Shown: positions 58,039 to 64,000 of the stretch, in pieces
How positions within the stretch are numbered: position 1 is the stretch's first letter
Layout of the letters: every line of letters begins with the position of its first letter
Source: Miscanthus floridulus
Taxonomy: Eukaryota > Streptophyta > Magnoliopsida > Poales > Poaceae
NCBI RefSeq assembly: GCF_019320115.1
Contig: NC_089597.1
Coordinates: forward strand, 121,134,951-121,198,950
Reading direction: 5' to 3'
DNA: 64,000 bases
Position numbers and translations under genes: made by a program
The notes under the pieces: model-generated
The model's database searches: none
Seen by the model: only the letters and a program-made list of their open reading frames with translations
What the model was told of the DNA's origin: nothing

Positions 58039-60361
58039 GATCTAACTATACTATCCAGCAGCAGCAGCAGCAGTTCATCAGCAGCAAATAACATCACTAC
58101 TTTTCAAGCAGTAAGTAGATAACATTTACTTAAACTAACATTTAATTTGCACCTCTGTTGTGGTAGTGGAAAATGTAGAATTCACAAACTCTATATGAAT
58201 CTCACTAGTATATAATAATATGCTCCTCTTTCCGCCGCCGCGCCGCTTGTCGTCAGCGTCGTCGGCGGCGCGGCGCCACTCGCCGCCGCTTGGAGGTTGC
58301 ATGCATATTGTCGGCGGCTAGCTACAGCGGCGGGTTCGGGTCCAGGTGGATGCATGCGTGCAGGACGGACAACGAAGGTGCGTCGCTGCGTGCCGAGAGA
58401 GAACAGAAAAAGGGGGAACCCACGCTGCACAATATCTAGCGCTCGGGCCGCCGTCACGTCTTTGTGCTGGATGTACTACTACTAGAGAGTACGTAGAGAA
58501 TATAGCTCACTCGTTATCCTAGAAATTTCCAAGTGAATTACTGAACTTGATTATGTACAAGCATCATATGGATTGCAAATTGAATAGATTTCTTTGCAGC
58601 TCTAGGAAAAAAATGAACTAATTGTTGAAAAAAGTGACCTCGGGCCAACGGTTTGGAATAATGGGCCAAGGCTTACTCTGTTACCTAGACCAAGTCAAGA
58701 GGAGAGACCAGTCAAGTTAAAAGGGTGTGGACTACTAATCGCGAGGCCCAAGACAATTGCGAGACTCACGTCAACGGTCGACCGATGATGGCGCCGAATT
58801 CCCTTCAAGGCTGCCACCTCCTCTTCCTCATCAAGAACAACAGGTGCTCATCATCATTGATGGTCTCGGGCAATAATCCTAAGTCAATCCTGCTCAATCT
58901 CGATTCAAGATTGACACCTTTAGCTCCAAGGTTCAAGATTCAACTAGGCCTTCAATTTATTTTACTTGATCCACTTAGGAATTTCTTACGCCCTTCATGT
59001 GAGTTCATATTTTTCTTTGTGCTTTGTGTGATTTTTTTATTTATTTTTGTGAAAGGCAATTTGTGTCATTTGTGATGTTGCATGGCCACATGCTGAGATT
59101 TCCATTACGAATTTCCTTCCCTTTTTTGAATAGTAGAATGGTAACACTGTGCATGGACACCATTGTGGTAAGAGAGAAGGGGAGGAGGAGAAAAGAAAAG
59201 GAAGAAGAAAGTAGGAAGAAGAAAATAGGACACATATTTGATGAACAACGAAATGAGCACTCTAAGCACCTGCCACTGGTGTTATACTGTTATTCTATCA
59301 TTTTAAGATCAATGTGAGATCCTTGACACCATACTTCCAACCTTGACTTTGATTTGTCATGGATTGAGCCCTCTCTTTTGTTGAACCACAGTTTCCTTGT
59401 GCTCATCTGTGAAAATTGCATCACGGGTTCTTGACACCCTACATCCACTCTTGAGTTCAATTTGTCATAGATTGGGTCCTCTACCGTGTCACGCCATGGT
59501 GTCCTTAGAGCTATGCTCCATGGTGATGTTTCCATCTCTATGTTGAGACTATGTTTCTATTTCATCATGATTCATCTTGTTATTATCCCATCCCTTTTAT
59601 ATGTCTTGCCGCATGATGTTTTGTGTTACTTTTGGCAGGTTGTATACACCATATTTGTTGAATGGACTGGGCTCAAGACGAAATTAAAGGTCTTCCATAG
59701 GAATTATTTTTGTTAGAATAGAATAGAGATGTCTCGTAAAACTTCAAGATCGCTAGAAGTTCTCTGACACTTTATTTCCACCCTTAACATCCGTATACCA
59801 ATAAAATAAACCCATATTTTCTAGGAGGCGACAACATTGAGAGCACCCTCCCCATAATACTAACGTAGGACAACCATCTCCCCATACACCTCTGCCCCTA
59901 CCATTACTATCACCAAATTTTATATCCTTCCTCCTCACTCCCATCTTGCCCAACTTCCTTCGCTCGCTCATTTCCTAGATAGCCCCACCAGTCTCCGCCT
60001 CGCTGGAATTAGATTCCCCTCCCTCTTCTCCCCGACCCTACCCCTTTCTAAATAGACGCTCCCCCACATTCATCGTCGCTACTCCGTCTGTGGTAGGAAC
60101 ACCGCCGGATCCACCCATCCTGCGTTAAACGATTTAAACAAATAAAAAAGCTCGAGCGAGCGAGCCCAATCGAGCCTACCACCGCGTCCGTCGGAGGAGG
60201 CCCGCAGGACACGGGACGCCGGCCGTCGGAGAAGGGAGCCCGCAGGACGTCCGGGGGCCCCACCGCGACCACCCGCCGCCTGGGCGCCCGGCCGCACACG
60301 CGCCAGAGGAAGGTCGTGCGCCACCACCAATGCCAGAGGAGGTCTCGCCGAATGTGTGTGC

Positions 60362-60628
60362 GGCCGACCTCCTCCTCGTCGGATTTGGGCGCGGCTGGCC
60401 TCCTCCTCACTGGATGTGTGCATGGCCGACCTCCTCCACATCAGATCTGGGCGTGGCCGGCCTCCTCCCCGCCGGATATGTGCGCGATTGGCCTCTTCGG
60501 CAGATCTAGGCGCGTTCGGTCTCCTCCTCGCGCGGATTGTGTGTGCCAGCATCCTCCTCACCGATCTAGGCGTGGTCGGCCTCCTCCTCGTCTGATTTGG
60601 GCGCGGCCAGCCTCCTCCTCGCCCCCAT
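60362..60628 (+). repeat. GC-rich degenerate minisatellite, copy 3
   Basis: Equivalent of 47580-47845. Several substitutions (GCGCGTTCGGTCTCC, GCGCGGATTGTGTGTGCC) make it the most divergent of the three. Confidence 0.7.
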
Positions 60629-63155
60629 CATACCTATTTCTAGATCGATGCTCTCCCACTTTCATCGCCGCCTCGTCCGTCAACGGTAGCAACATCGATG
60701 GATCCACCGCCACCAGTAATAACTACGGATCTGGTCCCCACCCGCCCCTGCCTCGCTGGAATTATCTTTCCCTCCCTCTCCTCTCCTCTCCGACCCTACC
60801 CCTTTCTAGATCAACGCTCCCTCACCTTCATCGTCGCCCCTCCGTCCGACGATACCAACAACGCTGGATCCACTGCAACCACCATTCCACCTATAGACCT
60901 CACTACCGCCGGTCTGTCTAACACCCAAATTATCCCCTTTAAATCCCATAGCTACATATTCCCTCCTCAACACTATCCCTAACCCTGACCCCCCTAATCC
61001 TAACTTGAATCAGATATCTCTAGAGTTGGAGGAGGTCATCAAAGAAAGAGGTGCTCTTTACCGTTGATGTTCTTGGAGTTTATATCTTTCCTTTTTTTCT
61101 TAATTATGAAAGAGATGCAGTTACAAAAAAAACGGGGGGCGCCCAGTTCATGCTTAAATTAGGATGCCTCTCTAGATATCTTCTAGCCTTGTTTTATCAC
61201 AATCAGATGGTCTTTGTACGCACATGCAGGAATTCTTGAATTTTAGAGAATTATGATCATGCTAAAATGAGGTTATTCGACGTCCTAACAGGCTTCGACT
61301 CCATGGCTTGCAAAGAAACCGAAGGTCCAATTCTTCCCTACTAGGTAAACAATCGACCGCATAAACATCCTGATGTTGTTTTTTGGGAAATTTTTAGAGT
61401 ATTGTGATAGTTTTGGTGCTTGCTATTCAATAGTAGATTTTTCGATCAATTTTGGGCATCTCAGGATTCCGCCTGCTTTTGGTCTTGTGATCGTTTGCAG
61501 GCCACAAGTTGCTTGAGGCCTATTCTAACCTAGGCATGTGCATAATCCCTTGGCTTCAGATATGCAGGCATGTAGCAAGTCAGGAACAACGGCATTTCTC
61601 TTAGCCAAACCCCAAAGTCAGACCCAATTCAACTTGAAGCTCAACGATCGGGTGTTTGGCACTGAGTGCAAGCCGCTCACTTCCTCAAATCGATTAACAT
61701 GGTAAGAGGACTTCTGTTCGTTTTTCTCGTGGGCACCGTGTCAATGGAGCCCATACCAATAGGCCACCCTGCGAGGCCCATGTGGCTCAAGTAAAATGTC
61801 ACCTAGCCGAGCCAAGGAGTTGAACAGGACTACAGGAGTAGGAGGGACTCATGATTCATGGAGATGGCAACGGGTACCCGCAATCCCAAACCTGATGGGT
61901 TTTTACTCTATTATTAGGGTAAGGGTATGGGTCAATTTCTCTATCCGTGGGTTTGTTAATGGGCAAAAAGTCCAGCGAATTTGTAGACCTGGTCTGGGAG
62001 TATAGCACCAAAACCCGCAAACCCATGAATTTTTAAACCCGATCCATCGCAGAAGCGTATCTACATGACATAGTGCTACGGAATATTAATCTAATTTCCA
62101 TTATTTACTTTTGAAAACAAAATTTTAAAAAACATGAAACATGAAAGAAATGAAAACTAGTTTGGCTACTCAACGTGAGAGCTCACAGACCTACGCTATT
62201 GGGCCAAACCAGCGCTATTGGCCCACACGAAGAAAGCTAGGAGCAAGCCGGCGCTGTTGCATCCTGCTGCTTTGACACTCTGCGACGCATGGAATCAATT
62301 TTTTTTTTTTAATCTCAAGGAATCAAATTTGTTCCACCTCGCTAGTAGAGCAGAGCACTCGTGGCTAGGTATACTATAAAATAGGAGGGATGGTTGCCGT
62401 CCAAATTTCAAGGGCACATAGCTCAGGGCTTGTTTGGCTACACATAAATCCACCCCCGTCTATATGGTTTGAGAGGAATTAAGGTGGCCACGTGGATTTA
62501 TGTGCAGTCAAACAATGCCTCGGTGGGTTTATGCCCGTTGCCATCTTCTGTTTATGATGAAGCGCCGCGCCTCCCATCCGTGACGGCGGGGTGGTTGGGT
62601 GCATGGCTGATAATGATGGAATGATGATTATAGACTATACTATACTACTACTACTGCAGTACAATTGCCTCATGTAAGAAATGCAATGCATTGCACTGCT
62701 TAAACATGCAATCCTATCCAGTTCTATCTATAGGATGAAAAGGAAGCTGAAATTTCGCAACCCCCTCGCTAAATAGATAGTCAAATTGTGCATATCAGTG
62801 TTTAACTTTCTATCATCTTTCACATCTTCTGGAACCTGAAGCCGCTGTCAGGAAGCAGTTTCCTTATCAGTCACATGGCGGCATGTGCCACGCCTGCTTG
62901 ATTTTGATGCAGCCCTGCGAAGTGCACACAATTTCGTTTTTACAAGGTGCAAATTGGCTACAGAAACTGGTGCAGGTAAAGCATCTGTGGCAGCATTTCT
63001 AGGATCAGGGTATACAGAATCAAGCAATGCATTCAGACCTGCAACCTATTGCTTGTCCAAGAAAACAAGAATTCCAAATAATCTGATCTGAGATGCTAAC
63101 AATCGGAGAGGGAAAATCATTTAATACTCAGGTATGGTGATATTTGTTCTATGTA

Positions 63156-64000
63156 AGTAGTCAAGTTTAAAGTTCCTTTTTTCTCTCCATTTAGCCTCTA
63201 ACCTGATTACAACTGAACATACTAACCAAGTAGGCACATATTGCATATCAAACAGAACTACATTTGCAACAATATGTGTCACAAGGCCATAGAAATTAAT
63301 ACATGATTACCAATGACACCAAGGGTATGAATTTTGGTTATCCCATTTTCTTTTCTCAGTAGATAGTATCAGTTTAATGGCACAGTGTTATGCATATAGT
63401 TGGCAATCCATGAGCATAAAAGGTAGTAAGCTTATGCTCCTATACAACTGCATGCTTCTGTACATCACAACATCAAAGGTCAAACAACAGATCAAAAAGT
63501 AAACCATTCCATAAAAGAGGAAGGAAAATGTAACAGTGTGGCAATAGAAATTTGGAAAGGGAAAAAAACAGTATTCTGTCCCATATAATTAACTGCTGTA
63601 ATTTCCATTTGCCACCAGTTGTACCATATAATTCACTGCATGTTCATAAGATCTAAAACATAGTATACCATAACCATATGAAACACACCTCCTATAATAC
63701 AACCAATCTACTAACATGTACCAGATAACCGATTACACATCCTCTGCTCCCACACAAGTTCCTAAAATGAATTGAGTATACTTGCTACAGATAAGAATGC
63801 AATAGAGGGTGAAAAGATGATCGACAGGAAGGAGATCCTCTGAGGAAACACTCCTGTCATCTTCTCCCCCACAATGTCAGTTCTGGAAGAGTCTTATGTT
63901 CTTCTTATGCTCCAGCTGTTCTAATCATGGGACCATTATTGCATCCCCCACATAAGTGGGGATCTTCACTTATTGGCCCGAATCATCCTTGCCTACCAAG
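63156..64000. other. Right flank of the tandem array, no gene recognised
   Basis: AT-rich sequence without a convincing open frame or repeat. It could be an untranslated region or intron of a gene beyond the window, but nothing in it shows that. Confidence 0.4.

Larger units (their letters stand above)
56909..63155. repeat. Tandem unit, copy 3 (6.25 kb)
   Basis: Has the TTA-flanked MITE (56972-57213) but not the GGCCCC MITE. Private differences include extra bases CAGGCCACAAGTTGCTT (~61500), TTTGGCTACACATAA (~62429) and AAGAAATGCAATGCATTGCA (~62677), and loss of a few bases at ~62852. It ends at TTCTATGTA, after which the sequence is unrelated to the junction segment. No complete gene was found inside it. 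Confidence 0.9.

Noticed and set aside
44262..63155. The tandem units as a multigene resistance or biosynthesis cluster
   Set aside because: No intact gene lies inside a unit; recognisable content is CACTA-like sequence, MITEs and a minisatellite.
1..64000. CRISPR arrays, bacterial operons, rRNA or tRNA genes
   Set aside because: None seen. The repeats present are plant transposon, microsatellite or minisatellite repeats, and the genes have plant introns.

Overview
The window is nuclear DNA of a grass, most likely a panicoid of the sorghum/sugarcane/maize group. The evidence is intron-containing plant genes (a CC-NBS-LRR gene, choline monooxygenase, an OXS3-like gene) set in dense grass-type transposable elements: a large Ty1/copia element with GC-rich LTRs, CACTA, MULE and L1-type LINE sequence, and many MITEs. 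The species call is inference from repeat style and protein flavour.

Layout. (1) 1-11766: an 11.7 kb copia retrotransposon (LTRs 84-1530 and 9901-11761, 5-bp target duplication GACGT), dead through stop codons. A full-length solo LTR of the same family (2995-4845, minus strand) sits inside its gag. (2) 11767-13257: decayed minus-strand coiled-coil gene typical of grass transposons. (3) 13258-14105: one LTR plus primer-binding site of another retrotransposon, fused directly to (4) 14127-15081, the 3' end of an NLR gene (pseudogene). (5) 17267-20335: an intact two-exon RPM1-like CC-NBS-LRR gene, paralogous to (4), with a 5'-truncated LINE in its 3' flank. (6) 23260-27199 (minus): a complete ten-exon choline monooxygenase gene of 411 codons. 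(7) 27416-31869: a 4.45 kb MULE with ~105-bp terminal inverted repeats and a perfect 9-bp target duplication, inserted about 217 bp upstream of the CMO start codon and carrying a MURA-type transposase gene. (8) 33075-33543 (minus): a frameshifted multi-pass membrane-protein gene. (9) 38223-38993 (minus): a two-exon OXS3-like gene. (10) 43466-44268: a MITE inside TA repeats, then a short truncated coding exon abutting a probable CACTA end. (11) 44262-63155: three near-identical tandem copies of a ~6.1-6.3 kb unit made of CACTA-end sequence, MITEs, a GC-rich minisatellite and unidentified sequence. (12) 63156-64000: unassigned.

The host genes do not form a pathway cluster: one immune receptor, one glycine-betaine biosynthesis enzyme and one stress-related nuclear protein. 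The main interest is structural: the MULE separating CMO from its upstream sequence, very short LINE 3'-end insertions around the NLR and CMO genes, and a triplication whose middle copy is a mosaic of its neighbours. I found no convincing wholly new coding system. Coordinates of exons and repeats were read by eye; no alignment or database search was run.
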